Of a stretch of DNA of 49,331 nt, positions 1-9,541 are shown in pieces. Origin of the DNA: Clostridium vincentii (GTDB lineage: Bacteria; Bacillota; Clostridia; Clostridiales; Clostridiaceae); contig NZ_PVXQ01000025.1 of the NCBI RefSeq assembly GCF_002995745.1, positions 1 through 49,331 on the forward strand, in the 5' to 3' direction. Numbering within the stretch: the first letter of the stretch is position 1; each line of letters opens with the position of its first letter. The translations under genes were made by a program, and so were the position numbers. The notes under the pieces were generated by a model. The model had not been told where the DNA came from. It saw only the letters and a program-made list of their open reading frames with translations, and ran no database searches.

Positions 1-115
1 ATGTGGATTAAAAGGATTTGGAGATATTAGTTACAATTAAGAGTAAAAATGCTTAAGGGAAGTTATAAATATATACTGTAAAATAATGGATAATAAAATA
101 GTTGCCCACTTTTAC

Positions 116-144
116 TTGACTCAATCAATATAAAAACATACATT
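116..144 (+). promoter_or_regulatory. Candidate sigma-A promoter of the cellulose operon
   Basis: TTGACT (116-121) and TACATT (139-144) are separated by 17 bases, about 100 bases upstream of the first operon gene. The -10 box is only a moderate match. The rest of bases 1-241 is AT-rich and shows no riboswitch fold that I recognise. Confidence 0.4.
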
Positions 145-241
145 GATAAATATATAAATACATAATATAATATATAAAACTAATAAAAAAATTTAATGGA
201 AATGATTACAAAGTGCAAAAAAAGGAGGAAAATGTTGATAA

Positions 242-958
242 ATGAAGGGAATGTTAGATGTATTTAGAAAGGAAAAGAAATATATTATATCTCAAACAGC
301 ATCTAGTAAATTGTATCAATTATTTTCACAAGTTCTCCATGAAGACGCAAATAATTCTTCCAATAAGGGATATATGGTTAGGTCATTATATTTTGATACA
401 ATAGACGATACTGATTATACAGAAAAAGAAGATGGTTATGAATATCGAAAAAAAATTCGTTTGCGTATTTATTCTCCAAGTGCAAATAGTGCTAAGTTAG
501 AAATGAAAGAGAAAAGTGGAGATAATCAACGTAAAAGATCACTCGCTGTTTCTAAGGAGCATGCTCTGGAGTTAATATCAGGCAAATATGAATGCTTACT
601 ATCTTACGAAAATTCTTTTGCGCAGGAATTGTATTTTATTATGATGCAACAGCTTTATATACCAAAATGTGTTGTTGAATACAGGCGAGTGGCATTTATA
701 GTGCCTGAAAATGATATAAGGATTACTCTTGATGCTCGCATTGAAGCAACTGAAAGTAATTTTGACCTATTTTCTGCAAATTTAAATCTATATCCGGTTA
801 GCCATTTTGATGATGTAACATTAGAAGTAAAATATAATAGGTTCTTATTAAGTTATGTCAGAGATTTATTGTCAGAATGTAATAAAATGTCTACGTCAAA
901 TAGCAAATATTGTTTGGCTAGAAGTGTTAGTCAATTTAATGGTGGATTATTTATATAA
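242..958 (+). CDS. VTC-domain (polyphosphate polymerase-like) protein
   Basis: This 238-residue protein resembles the VTC tunnel domain, which in the yeast VTC complex makes polyphosphate from ATP. Visible hallmarks are the RSLYFDT strand near residue 47, the basic strand RKKIRLRIY near residue 70, KLEMKEK near residue 86 and a late VEYRR / LEVKYN pair, the alternating charged strands that line a beta-barrel tunnel. There is no signal peptide or membrane segment, so it should act in the cytoplasm. The ribosome site AAAGGAGG (221-228) lies 13 bases before the chosen ATG; an in-frame ATG at 251 is possible. It opens the exopolysaccharide operon and is followed by DUF4956 and CotH genes. VTC-domain proteins of bacteria are often found with those two families, but whether this one makes polyphosphate is inference. 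Confidence 0.85.
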   Translation: MKGMLDVFRKEKKYIISQTASSKLYQLFSQVLHEDANNSSNKGYMVRSLYFDTIDDTDYTEKEDGYEYRKKIRLRIYSPSANSAKLEMKEKSGDNQRKRSLAVSKEHALELISGKYECLLSYENSFAQELYFIMMQQLYIPKCVVEYRRVAFIVPENDIRITLDARIEATESNFDLFSANLNLYPVSHFDDVTLEVKYNRFLLSYVRDLLSECNKMSTSNSKYCLARSVSQFNGGLFI

Positions 959-1012
959 AAATAGAGCCAGATAAAAATCTAATAATCTAAGAATTTAAGT
1001 TTGGAGGAAATT

Positions 1013-1693
1013 ATGAAAGAAGAATTATTTGATTATTTGGTCACAAATACAGGGGCATTAACATTAGAAGGAGTTATATTTAATTTTTTAATGGCAGTTG
1101 TGTTAGGAATTGTTATATATATATCTTATCGGTTTTCACAAACTGGTGCAGTATATAGTGCACGTTTTAACATATCTTTGGTTATGCTTACACTAATCAC
1201 AGCAATGGTAATGAACGTAATTGGAAATAATATAGCTTTATCACTAGGTATGGTGGGTGCCTTATCTATTGTACGTTTTCGTACAGCAATTAAAGACCCA
1301 AGAGATACAGCATATATTTTTTGGTCTATTGGAGTTGGTATATGTTGTGGTGTTTCGGAATTTATGATTGCGGTTGTTGGATCAGCAGTAATATTTTTAT
1401 TTTTACTAATATTTGGAATGGTTAAAACCAATGATCGTTATCTACTTGTAGTTCGTGGGCAACGCAAGTGTGATGAGCATATTGAAAAAATTATAAGTGA
1501 TCAATATAAAGGGAAAGCTCGTTTAAGAGTAAAGAATACTTCATCTGAAACAGTAGAATACATATTCGAGTTATCTCAAGTAATGATTAATGATGCAAAT
1601 AAAAAAGAAGAGTCTATTTCAGACATACTATATAAAATAGAAGGTATGGCTAACGTAAATATTGTATGCCAAAATGATGAAATAAATCGATAA
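1013..1693 (+). CDS. DUF4956 family membrane protein
   Basis: A 226-residue membrane protein of the DUF4956 family. About four hydrophobic segments lie in the first 135 residues. The family-typical stretch GMVGALSIVRFRTAIKDPRD, which matches the conserved core of DUF4956, sits between two of them. A soluble C-terminal domain of about 90 residues follows. The start is ATG 1013, because GGAGG (1003-1007) sits just before it; the upstream TTG at 1001 would place the ribosome site inside the gene. It is 55 bases downstream of the VTC gene and 14 bases upstream of the CotH gene. Its function is unknown. The fixed neighbourhood suggests it is the membrane partner of the VTC and CotH proteins. Confidence 0.85.
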   Translation: MKEELFDYLVTNTGALTLEGVIFNFLMAVVLGIVIYISYRFSQTGAVYSARFNISLVMLTLITAMVMNVIGNNIALSLGMVGALSIVRFRTAIKDPRDTAYIFWSIGVGICCGVSEFMIAVVGSAVIFLFLLIFGMVKTNDRYLLVVRGQRKCDEHIEKIISDQYKGKARLRVKNTSSETVEYIFELSQVMINDANKKEESISDILYKIEGMANVNIVCQNDEINR

Positions 1694-1706
1694 AGGATGG
1701 TTAAGA

Positions 1707-3299
1707 ATGACAGATAGACGCAGTATCAGCTTAATAGTAATTGCGGTAAGTCTTATCATCGGTTTTAGTATGACTATTTACAATAATAAAAAAGCTGAGG
1801 TGAAAAGAACTAACTCTTATAACGAACCATTAGTTAGCCTTGAACAAGAAGATAATGCATTGGTTTCTTCGAAGGAAGATTTCACACTGAAAAGTGATTT
1901 CTCTTCACATTTGCCAATAGTGATAATTGATACTGAAGGAATAGAGCCTCCTGTAAATACACTGTTTAACGAAGAAACACTTCTATATGAATCTATCAAA
2001 GATATGGAACCTTATGTAGATGGAACTATACAGGTGCTAGATAATAGCAAAAGAAATCAGTTAACAGATACGCCGGTAAGTAAAAGCAGAATAAAAATAA
2101 AACTGCGCGGAAATACATCGATGTCATATGCTAAACCACAATATTTAGTTAAATTGGTAACAGAAACAGGACAAGATAATGAACTATCATTACTAGGAAT
2201 GGGTGAAGATAAGGAGTGGATTATAAATGGCTCTATGACAGATAAAAGTATGATGCGTAATTATTTAGCTTATCGCATTGCATCACAGTTTATGCCCTAT
2301 ACACCGGATACAGAGTATTGCGAAGTGGTGATAAAAGAAAATGATACCTATACCTATCAGGGTGTCTATCTTTTAGGAGAAAGTATTAAGTCGGGTATAG
2401 ATAGGGTAGATATTTCTAAGTATAAGGCTACTAAGAACTATAACAGCTATATGGTGCGTAGGGATAGATATGATGAAGAATCTATTCTGCTTGACACATA
2501 TGCTACTGTAAATGAGCTTAGTGGGGGATATCTTGGATTACGGTATCCTAGTAAATATAGCATAACTCCAAAAATGGTAGATTATATTGAAAATGATATC
2601 AGTAAAATAGAAAGAATAATATATTCGGATAATTATTCGGAATTTTCCACCTACCCCGAATATATCAATGTTGACTCTTTTATTGATTACTTTTTAATTA
2701 ATGAGTTTTTTGGAAATTATGACGCAGGTAATAATTCTACTTATATGTACAAGGACTTAGGAGGAAAGCTTAGCATGGGGCCAGTATGGGACTATGATGG
2801 TGCAGTAGATAATTTCACTGAACAACCTATGGATGTAGAAGTGATGGCATTTCAAACGGCACCGTGGTTTGACAGACTTACAACAGATAAGTCCTTTATA
2901 TTAAAACTTGAAAAACGTTATTCAGAACTTAGAATAAAATATCTTTCAGAAGAAAATATTATGGATACTATTGAAGAAATTGAAACATATATTGGACCAG
3001 CCCAAGACCGTGAATGGGCTCGGTGGAATGACGCTCGGAAACAGCAAGATAAGTATGAGCTAAAATCATATATAGATACAGATGACGACTTAATTTATCG
3101 TGAAGTTTCTGAGTACAAGCAAGATATATATAAGTTGAAAACAATTTTAAGAAAACATGGTAATACAATTCCAAAGAGCTTAGAAATTTTGGAGGAATCT
3201 ACAATATGGGAAACAGATTGGAGCAGTCGAAAAAATTTAATATTGTTATTGTCAATAGCTATATTTTGTATTCCCATAATTTATGTATCACGTAACTAA
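1707..3299 (+). CDS. CotH kinase family membrane protein
   Basis: This 530-residue protein belongs to the CotH family, atypical protein kinases first described for spore-coat CotH. An N-terminal membrane segment (residues about 6-24) is followed by an extracytoplasmic domain. The family motifs are present: the RGNTSMSYAKPQY loop near residue 135, WIINGSMTDKSMMRNYLAYRIA near residue 170, YLLGESIK near residue 220 and the metal-binding MGPVWDYDGAVDNF near residue 355. A second hydrophobic segment ends the protein (about residues 508-526), so both ends are membrane-anchored. In this operon it more likely acts on a surface protein or the polymer than on spore coat, but its substrate is not evident. 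Start ATG with AAGGATGG nearby. Confidence 0.88.
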   Translation: MTDRRSISLIVIAVSLIIGFSMTIYNNKKAEVKRTNSYNEPLVSLEQEDNALVSSKEDFTLKSDFSSHLPIVIIDTEGIEPPVNTLFNEETLLYESIKDMEPYVDGTIQVLDNSKRNQLTDTPVSKSRIKIKLRGNTSMSYAKPQYLVKLVTETGQDNELSLLGMGEDKEWIINGSMTDKSMMRNYLAYRIASQFMPYTPDTEYCEVVIKENDTYTYQGVYLLGESIKSGIDRVDISKYKATKNYNSYMVRRDRYDEESILLDTYATVNELSGGYLGLRYPSKYSITPKMVDYIENDISKIERIIYSDNYSEFSTYPEYINVDSFIDYFLINEFFGNYDAGNNSTYMYKDLGGKLSMGPVWDYDGAVDNFTEQPMDVEVMAFQTAPWFDRLTTDKSFILKLEKRYSELRIKYLSEENIMDTIEEIETYIGPAQDREWARWNDARKQQDKYELKSYIDTDDDLIYREVSEYKQDIYKLKTILRKHGNTIPKSLEILEESTIWETDWSSRKNLILLLSIAIFCIPIIYVSRN

Positions 3300-3350
3300 A
3301 ATCTTAGTGTGAGTATATTTATAAATAGGATCAGGAGGGAATTTATAGCT

Positions 3351-3578
3351 ATGAAAAAATGTAAAATTAGAATTATAATGTTTTGTGTTTTTATAACTAT
3401 TTATCCCAGTAAGTGTAATGCTTTTGCTGCAAATATACCGGAAAAGGTTGAGGAAGTTAAATACTTTTTGCAAGTAATAAATACACCTTTTTGGATATGG
3501 TTTTTTAGAATAGCTTTTTGTGTTTGTATGCTAGGTATACTAATAAGTTTCTTTTACTATAGAAATAAAAAAGAATGA
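3351..3578 (+). CDS. Small membrane protein of the cellulose operon
   Basis: A 75-residue protein that I do not recognise. It has a basic N-terminus and a hydrophobic stretch ending near SKCNAFA, which reads as a signal peptide. A short extracytoplasmic piece of about 25 residues follows, then a second membrane segment and a basic C-terminus (YYRNKKE). The ATG at 3351 is preceded by AGGAGG (3333-3338); a GTG at 3309 would put that ribosome site inside the gene. It lies between the CotH and MBOAT genes with short gaps, so it is probably co-transcribed. A small accessory subunit of the acetylation or export machinery is a guess from position only. Confidence 0.7.
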   Translation: MKKCKIRIIMFCVFITIYPSKCNAFAANIPEKVEEVKYFLQVINTPFWIWFFRIAFCVCMLGILISFFYYRNKKE

Positions 3579-3606
3579 CAACTATTTGTTGTGTGGGAGA
3601 AGATAA

Positions 3607-5049
3607 ATGTTATTTTCAAGTATAATTTTTTTGTTTTATTTTTTACCGGTGGTAATACTGGTTTACTATGTATTAAGTATTTCAAGAATGGCACAGAATA
3701 TTTGGCTTTTTATTGCTAGTATTTTCTTTTATGCATGGGGGGAGCCAATTTATGTTCTAATTATGTTATTCTCAATTTTATTAAATTCAGTGTTTGGATT
3801 CTTCATTGAGAACAGTCATGAGAATAAGAAAAAGGCGAAAATATTACTTGTTGTGGCTTGTTGCATAAACATAGGCATATTATTTGTGTTCAAGTACTTA
3901 AATTTCATTATAGAAAATATTAATGATATATTTCAAAGAGATTTGTTATCTACTACATCACTTTCACTTCCAATAGGGATTTCGTTTTTTACTTTCCAAG
4001 CATTATCTTATGTTATTGATGTTTATAAAGGAAAGACAAAAGTAGAGAAAAACCCATTTTATGTTGGATTATATATTGCATTCTTTCCACAGTTAATTGC
4101 GGGGCCAATTATTCAATATAATAATATTGCAGATCAAATTAGAAATCGTAATTCAAGCTATAAAAAGTTTTCTGTTGGCGCATGTCGTTTTGTAACAGGA
4201 CTAGGTAAGAAAATGTTGTTAGCAAATAATTTTGCTATAATGGCAGATAATATTTTCAATTGGTCAACAATTGGTCAACAATATTATACTGTGCCAGCAA
4301 TGCTTGCCTGGCTAGGTGCTATTGCATATACGTTGCAAATATTTTTTGATTTCTCCGCATATTCTGATATGGCAATTGGGCTTGGATTGATGTTTGGATT
4401 TAAATTTGAGGAAAATTTTAATTATCCGTATATTTCAAAGTCTATTACAGAATTTTGGCGAAGATGGCATATTTCCTTGTCGACTTGGTTTAGAGACTAT
4501 GTGTATTTTCCTTTGGGTGGTTCAAGAGTTAAAAGTAAAGATAAAATGGTACGTAATCTATTTATTGTATGGCTATTAACAGGTATTTGGCATGGAGCAA
4601 ACTGGACATTCCTTTTTTGGGGAATATGGAATTTTATATTTATATTAGCAGAGCGTTTCTTGCGTTATCATGAGAATAATCAACATAAAATGCTAATGAA
4701 TATATATACTATGATTATAGTAATATTTGGTTGGGTGACTTTCAAAGCCACTGATTTGTATCAAGCTGGACGATACTATCTTAATATGTTTGGACTTAAT
4801 AACAATGGATTTTATAGTGATCTAGCGCTTGTATTTTTAAAAGAAAATGCTTTATGGTTAGGTTTAGGAATTTTATTATGCACACCAATTGCAAAGAAGA
4901 TAAATTTGCTACTAGCACAGCGAAAGATGTCTGTTATTGGAAATGTATATAATATTGCTTATCCAATTGCAATGACTGGGTTATTTATTATATGTGTTGT
5001 TTACTTAGCAAGAGGTTCATACAATCCCTTTATTTACTTTAATTTCTAG
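3607..5049 (+). CDS. MBOAT family O-acyltransferase (AlgI/WssH-like)
   Basis: A 480-residue polytopic membrane protein of the membrane-bound O-acyltransferase family, closest in pattern to AlgI, which passes acetyl groups across the membrane for exopolysaccharide O-acetylation. Family marks include FPQLIAGPIIQY near residue 160, the ITEFWRRWHISLSTWFRDYVY block near residue 280 and GIWHGANWTF, where His329 is the expected catalytic histidine. The length is normal for AlgI-type proteins. The next gene encodes an AlgJ/AlgX-like SGNH protein, the usual partner that receives the acetyl group outside the cell. With the BcsA-type synthase downstream, the expected product is O-acetylated cellulose, as for the Pseudomonas Wss system. 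That product is inference. Confidence 0.92.
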   Translation: MLFSSIIFLFYFLPVVILVYYVLSISRMAQNIWLFIASIFFYAWGEPIYVLIMLFSILLNSVFGFFIENSHENKKKAKILLVVACCINIGILFVFKYLNFIIENINDIFQRDLLSTTSLSLPIGISFFTFQALSYVIDVYKGKTKVEKNPFYVGLYIAFFPQLIAGPIIQYNNIADQIRNRNSSYKKFSVGACRFVTGLGKKMLLANNFAIMADNIFNWSTIGQQYYTVPAMLAWLGAIAYTLQIFFDFSAYSDMAIGLGLMFGFKFEENFNYPYISKSITEFWRRWHISLSTWFRDYVYFPLGGSRVKSKDKMVRNLFIVWLLTGIWHGANWTFLFWGIWNFIFILAERFLRYHENNQHKMLMNIYTMIIVIFGWVTFKATDLYQAGRYYLNMFGLNNNGFYSDLALVFLKENALWLGLGILLCTPIAKKINLLLAQRKMSVIGNVYNIAYPIAMTGLFIICVVYLARGSYNPFIYFNF

Positions 5050-5070
5050 ATTGTCAAAGGAGGCATAGAT

Positions 5071-6285
5071 ATGAAACACTTTTTTATGAAAAAGTATATA
5101 TTTGCAGGAATATTTCTTCTTATATTGTTTACCTTCGGCATTACTAATTTTATGTATCAATTTGATGGGATGAGTATAGCTTTCCAAAAATATGAAAAAG
5201 CAACAAATCAGGATGATGTAAAAAAGCTAATTAGCAAAATAGAAGATACAGCCAATGACGAACTGGTGGGTAAAATCAGCTTTATTGAAACATATGGATA
5301 TATTCAAAAATTGTTAGGTAAAAGTGAAATAGATAATTTTACTTATGGAAAAGATAAAAGCGGCTATTTAAACTATCCAAGCTTTTATAGAGAAGATGAT
5401 GCTAAATTAAAGGAATATGCAAAACAAATACGAAGACTAAAAGAAAGCGTTGCAAGCAAAGAAACTGAAACTTTATTTATTAATCCACCAGGAAAATATG
5501 TGCCAAATATTTCATTATATGACAAAGGTTTCCCAGTTAGCGATACAAATAAAATTCAAGATGAATTCTTACTTTATCTTCAAAATAATAGTGTTGAAAC
5601 ATTAGATTTACGAAAACCAATATTAGAATCAGGACTACCTTATGAAAAACTTTTCTATAAAACAGACCACCACTGGACAATTGAAGCAGCTTTTCTTGGT
5701 TTTTGTGCCATAGTGGATGATATGGAAAGTCGCTATGGTGTGCAGCTTGACCCAAATAAATTTTATCGTGATTTGAATAATTATAATATACACTACTATC
5801 CTCAAAGCATGCTTGGTTCTATGGGGAGAAATTCAGGAATTAATTATAGCGGCTTAGATGATTTTACATTTATTACACCTAAATTTGAAACAAACTTAGT
5901 TTGGGAAGCTATAGATCTTAATGGAGATACAAAGCGTAAAGAAGGTAGTTTTGAAGAGTCGATATTACAATTAGATCTTCTATCTTCTTCTAAAATCTAT
6001 TCGGTTTCTAAGTATGATACATATATTGAAACTATTAATCCCTGGGATAAAATCACAAATAAGAACAATCCAGATGGTCCTAAAATATTATGTATACGAG
6101 ATTCTTATTTTTCACCAACTCTTTCCTTTTTGGCCCCTTTATGTAGTGAAATACATATGATTTGGCCATTGGCGACTACCAATAAGGTAGACATTGAAAA
6201 GTATTTAGAGGAGAATAACTTTGATTATGTATTTATAGAATTATATCCAGGCAATATTAATGAAGAAGCTTTCACTTTTTTTTAA
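5071..6285 (+). CDS. AlgJ/AlgX/DltD-like SGNH acetyltransferase, membrane-anchored
   Basis: This 404-residue protein has one N-terminal membrane segment (residues about 8-28) and an extracytoplasmic SGNH-fold domain. The AlgX/AlgJ signature KTDHHWT is present with Asp199, His200 and His201, and IRDSYFSP near residue 347 would supply the nucleophilic serine block. NPPGKYVPN near residue 132 fits the conserved early loop. The protein should take acetyl groups delivered by the preceding MBOAT protein and place them on the polysaccharide. A strong AAAGGAGG lies before the ATG, and only 21 bases separate it from the MBOAT stop. An AlgF-like third component is not visible. Confidence 0.87.
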   Translation: MKHFFMKKYIFAGIFLLILFTFGITNFMYQFDGMSIAFQKYEKATNQDDVKKLISKIEDTANDELVGKISFIETYGYIQKLLGKSEIDNFTYGKDKSGYLNYPSFYREDDAKLKEYAKQIRRLKESVASKETETLFINPPGKYVPNISLYDKGFPVSDTNKIQDEFLLYLQNNSVETLDLRKPILESGLPYEKLFYKTDHHWTIEAAFLGFCAIVDDMESRYGVQLDPNKFYRDLNNYNIHYYPQSMLGSMGRNSGINYSGLDDFTFITPKFETNLVWEAIDLNGDTKRKEGSFEESILQLDLLSSSKIYSVSKYDTYIETINPWDKITNKNNPDGPKILCIRDSYFSPTLSFLAPLCSEIHMIWPLATTNKVDIEKYLEENNFDYVFIELYPGNINEEAFTFF

Positions 6286-6334
6286 AGTGAAAACAAAGAA
6301 TAAAATATTATACTAACAGTAGGGAGGTTAGTGG

Positions 6335-7177
6335 ATGTATAAGAAAATAATAAACATTTTTGGTTGGAGTATTTTTTTATTAATTATTTTTTTCGGGTAC
6401 TGGAGTATTCACTTGCAAAATACAAAAAAAATTAAACAAGGTATGCCGGTTGAAATTTCTTTTTTAGGACTTAAAGAAGATGCAGATTGTATTCTTGTAC
6501 AACAAGGTGAAGTAAATGTGGTGATTGATACAGGTGAAAAACAAGATACACAGAAAATTCTAAGTTATTTAAAGAGAAAAAATGTATCTTCTATTGAATT
6601 TTTAATTCTTACTCATCCAGATAAAGACCATATTGGTGGCGCAGTGGAGATTATAGATAATTTTGAAGTGAAAAACATTGTTCAACCTTATTATGCAAAA
6701 GAGAATGAGCAACTAGAAATTTTAAATAAAAAAATTGAAATACAAGGTATCCCTATAATATATCCAACAGTAACTCGCAAATTTTCAGTTGGTGAAATGA
6801 ATATACTTGTATATCCACCCTTAGAAAAACATTATACAAAGGACAATAATTATTCATTAGCTACTTTGATTAAGCATGGTAAGGTCAATATGCTATTTGC
6901 GGGAGATGCAGAGAAAAAAAGAATTGGAGAAATGTTGTTAATTAATTGGGAAAATATTGATCTTTTTAAAATACCTCACCACGGACGTGCAAATATTAAT
7001 TCGGAAGAATTTATTAGAAAGTTAAGTCCAACTTATGCGGTAGTTACATCAAATAATGCTGATGAAATAATTAAGGAAACTTGTGAAGAGACAAACACCC
7101 AAGTGTTTTATACAGGAACTGGGGATAAAATCTTTCAGAGCAATGGTGATGTATTACAGCTTCAAGATGATGATTAA
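6335..7177 (+). CDS. Membrane-anchored ComEC-like metallo-beta-lactamase fold protein
   Basis: A 280-residue protein with one N-terminal membrane segment (residues about 8-25) followed by a metallo-beta-lactamase domain. It resembles the stand-alone C-terminal hydrolase domain of ComEC. Metal-binding motifs are THPDKDHIGG (first His at residue 94), FAGDAE near residue 188 and PHHGRAN near residue 211. ComEC-like domains are metal-dependent nucleases or phosphodiesterases, and related folds include esterases. Its place between the acetylation genes and the synthase suggests a surface hydrolase acting during polymer assembly, but that is inference. The ribosome site GGGAGG precedes the ATG. No competence genes lie nearby. 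Confidence 0.83.
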   Translation: MYKKIINIFGWSIFLLIIFFGYWSIHLQNTKKIKQGMPVEISFLGLKEDADCILVQQGEVNVVIDTGEKQDTQKILSYLKRKNVSSIEFLILTHPDKDHIGGAVEIIDNFEVKNIVQPYYAKENEQLEILNKKIEIQGIPIIYPTVTRKFSVGEMNILVYPPLEKHYTKDNNYSLATLIKHGKVNMLFAGDAEKKRIGEMLLINWENIDLFKIPHHGRANINSEEFIRKLSPTYAVVTSNNADEIIKETCEETNTQVFYTGTGDKIFQSNGDVLQLQDDD

Positions 7178-7237
7178 ACTTACGAGGATATTCCAAAGCT
7201 ATGAATAATAATGTAGAGTAAAGGAGAGTGTTGGTAA

Positions 7238-9541
7238 ATGAAAAAGGTGAATTTAAGAAAATATAAAAACAGAGCATGGTTGATACTTAATATTGTGTTA
7301 ACGTGCATTTATCTAGGTTGGAGGATTCTCTATACAATACCAATTGAATTTGGATTAGTATCATTAATTGTTGGTATACCTTTAATTGTTGTAGAGGTGT
7401 TGGGTGCATTAGAAGCAGCTGTTCATTATTTTAATATGCACAAAATTGAGACATACCCTCTGCCAAAGGTTCCTTTAGATATGTATCCTGATGTAGATGT
7501 ATATATTGCTACATATAGTGAAACTAATGATTTATTGTTTAAGACAGTAAACGGATGTTTATATATGGACTATCCTGATAAAAATAAAGTTCATATATAT
7601 TTATGTGATGATAGTAGAAGACCAGAAGTACGCAAACTTGCACAAGAAATGGGAATAAATTACATAGATAGAGAAGATAATAAAGGTGCTAAGGCCGGAA
7701 ATTTAAATCATGCAATGACTGTTACATCATCTCCTTTAATTGTGACTTTTGATGCTGATATGATTCCGAAACATGATTTTTTAGTGAAAACAGTTCCTTA
7801 TTTCATTGATGCAGAGATTAAGAACAAGCAGTTGGCAGAAAAGGATAAAATTAAACTTGGATTTATTCAGACACCTCAAAGTTTTTATAATCCAGATTTG
7901 TTCCAGTTCAACCTGTTCTCTGAAAATAGGATTCCAAATGAACAAGATTACTTTTATAAGGATATTCAAATTTCAAGAAATAAAACCAATAGTGTTATTT
8001 ATGGCGGATCTAATACATTATTATCAAGGGCTGCGCTAGTTGACATTGGTGGTTTCTTTATGGGATCTATAACAGAGGACTTTGCAACGGGAATACTATT
8101 ACAGAAAAAAGGATATATTTGTTATGCAATTAATGAGGTTTTAGCTTCAGGACTATCTCCAACAGATCTTAAGAGCTTACTTCAACAACGTGTTCGCTGG
8201 GCAAGGGGCGTAATTACAACAGGAAGAAAAATGCACATTTTGAGTACTCCTAACTTAAACTTAGGACAAAAGGCTAATTATATGGCTTCAATTTGGTACT
8301 GGTATGTACCAATAAAACGACTAATATACATTATGTCACCAATTCTTTTTGCTACATTTGGTTATATTGTCTTGAAGTGTACCTTATTAGAAGTTTTAAT
8401 ATTTTGGCTACCTATGTATGTGACCAGTAATATATCATTAAGAATGCTTAGTCGAAATATTCGAACTACTAAATGGACTGGTGTGTATGAAACACTATTG
8501 TTCCCATTTATGTTATTCCCAGTTATTTTAGAAACCTTTGGTATAACTCTTAAGAAGTTTAAAGTTACTAAAAAGGGCGACTTTGAAAATGAAAAAGGTA
8601 AAAACATTGCATATATGATCCCTTTTATTGTTTTGATTGTATTGTCAGTGATAGGAATTTTTAATCTTATAGGAATAATTTTTGAAAGTTCATCATTAAG
8701 TCCAATTGTTGTGCTATTCTGGTTAATTATAAATTTATTCAGCTTAGTTATGTCTGTTTTCTTTGTACAAGGAAGAGAGTTTATGCGTAAGAGCGAAAGA
8801 GTTACTGCAGAAATAGATTGTGAAGTACAGGATAGTTTTATGACATTTGTGGGTAAAACTAAAGATTTTTCTGAAAATGGTGTTTCAATTATACTAAATA
8901 AGCCTGTAAATATTGACGATGAGCAGGAGGTTAATATTAACTTAAATACAGATCGATATCATGCCAAAATTAGGGCGAGAATAGTTCATGTTGAAGAAAC
9001 TAAAGACGGATGGAAATACGCATTTTATATAACAGATATGCTTGATTCATATAAAGACTATCTCCAAATATTATACGATAGAGTTCCAACATTGCCTTTA
9101 ACTTTAGCTGATGCCCTTAGTAGCTTTGATGATTTAAAGTTGAATGTTTCTAACAGAACAAAGGAAACATTTTATCAGAATAGACGACTTCCAAGAATTA
9201 ATATGGATATAGATGTTAAAACTAAAAATGGTAGATTTGTGCATATTATAAATTATAACTATAAATATATTGTCTTGAGTATACAAGATAAACCGAAAGA
9301 ACTGCAATTGATACCAGTAGAGGGGTTAGAACTTAAGTGTAAATATGAGAGAACAATAAGAGAAAATATTGAACTATACGCAATTAAAAATTATAATGAA
9401 ATCCATACAAATGTTGAAGAACAAAAATTATTAGAAGAATGGATTGAAGAAGTTAGAATTGCTCACCCGGGGAAAGGGGTGGCAAAAAATGATACAAAAG
9501 TATTCAAGGAAGAGGAACTGGAAGAAATGGATTTACTCTAA
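7238..9541 (+). CDS. bcsA: Cellulose synthase catalytic subunit with PilZ domain
   Basis: A 767-residue processive GT2 synthase that would polymerise UDP-glucose and move the chain through the membrane. Two membrane segments start the protein. The GT2 domain follows, with DVDVYIATY near residue 86, LCDDS near 123, TFDAD near 172, SITED near 275 and QQRVRWARG near 316, the Q(Q/R)xRW translocation motif. Further membrane segments lead to a PilZ domain whose c-di-GMP-binding residues are intact: RKSER (Arg517, Arg521) and DFSENG (543-548). About 130 residues of less familiar sequence end the protein. Clostridioides difficile has a related synthase called CcsA. No BcsB-like periplasmic subunit is visible in this operon, which is unusual next to proteobacterial systems. 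The GH5 gene overlaps its 3' end by 53 bases. Confidence 0.93.
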   Translation: MKKVNLRKYKNRAWLILNIVLTCIYLGWRILYTIPIEFGLVSLIVGIPLIVVEVLGALEAAVHYFNMHKIETYPLPKVPLDMYPDVDVYIATYSETNDLLFKTVNGCLYMDYPDKNKVHIYLCDDSRRPEVRKLAQEMGINYIDREDNKGAKAGNLNHAMTVTSSPLIVTFDADMIPKHDFLVKTVPYFIDAEIKNKQLAEKDKIKLGFIQTPQSFYNPDLFQFNLFSENRIPNEQDYFYKDIQISRNKTNSVIYGGSNTLLSRAALVDIGGFFMGSITEDFATGILLQKKGYICYAINEVLASGLSPTDLKSLLQQRVRWARGVITTGRKMHILSTPNLNLGQKANYMASIWYWYVPIKRLIYIMSPILFATFGYIVLKCTLLEVLIFWLPMYVTSNISLRMLSRNIRTTKWTGVYETLLFPFMLFPVILETFGITLKKFKVTKKGDFENEKGKNIAYMIPFIVLIVLSVIGIFNLIGIIFESSSLSPIVVLFWLIINLFSLVMSVFFVQGREFMRKSERVTAEIDCEVQDSFMTFVGKTKDFSENGVSIILNKPVNIDDEQEVNINLNTDRYHAKIRARIVHVEETKDGWKYAFYITDMLDSYKDYLQILYDRVPTLPLTLADALSSFDDLKLNVSNRTKETFYQNRRLPRINMDIDVKTKNGRFVHIINYNYKYIVLSIQDKPKELQLIPVEGLELKCKYERTIRENIELYAIKNYNEIHTNVEEQKLLEEWIEEVRIAHPGKGVAKNDTKVFKEEELEEMDLL

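Noticed and set aside
1..241. c-di-GMP riboswitch before the cellulose operon
   Set aside because: A riboswitch was expected from the PilZ synthase, but I find none of the conserved core sequence of the GEMM classes here or in 14500-14869.
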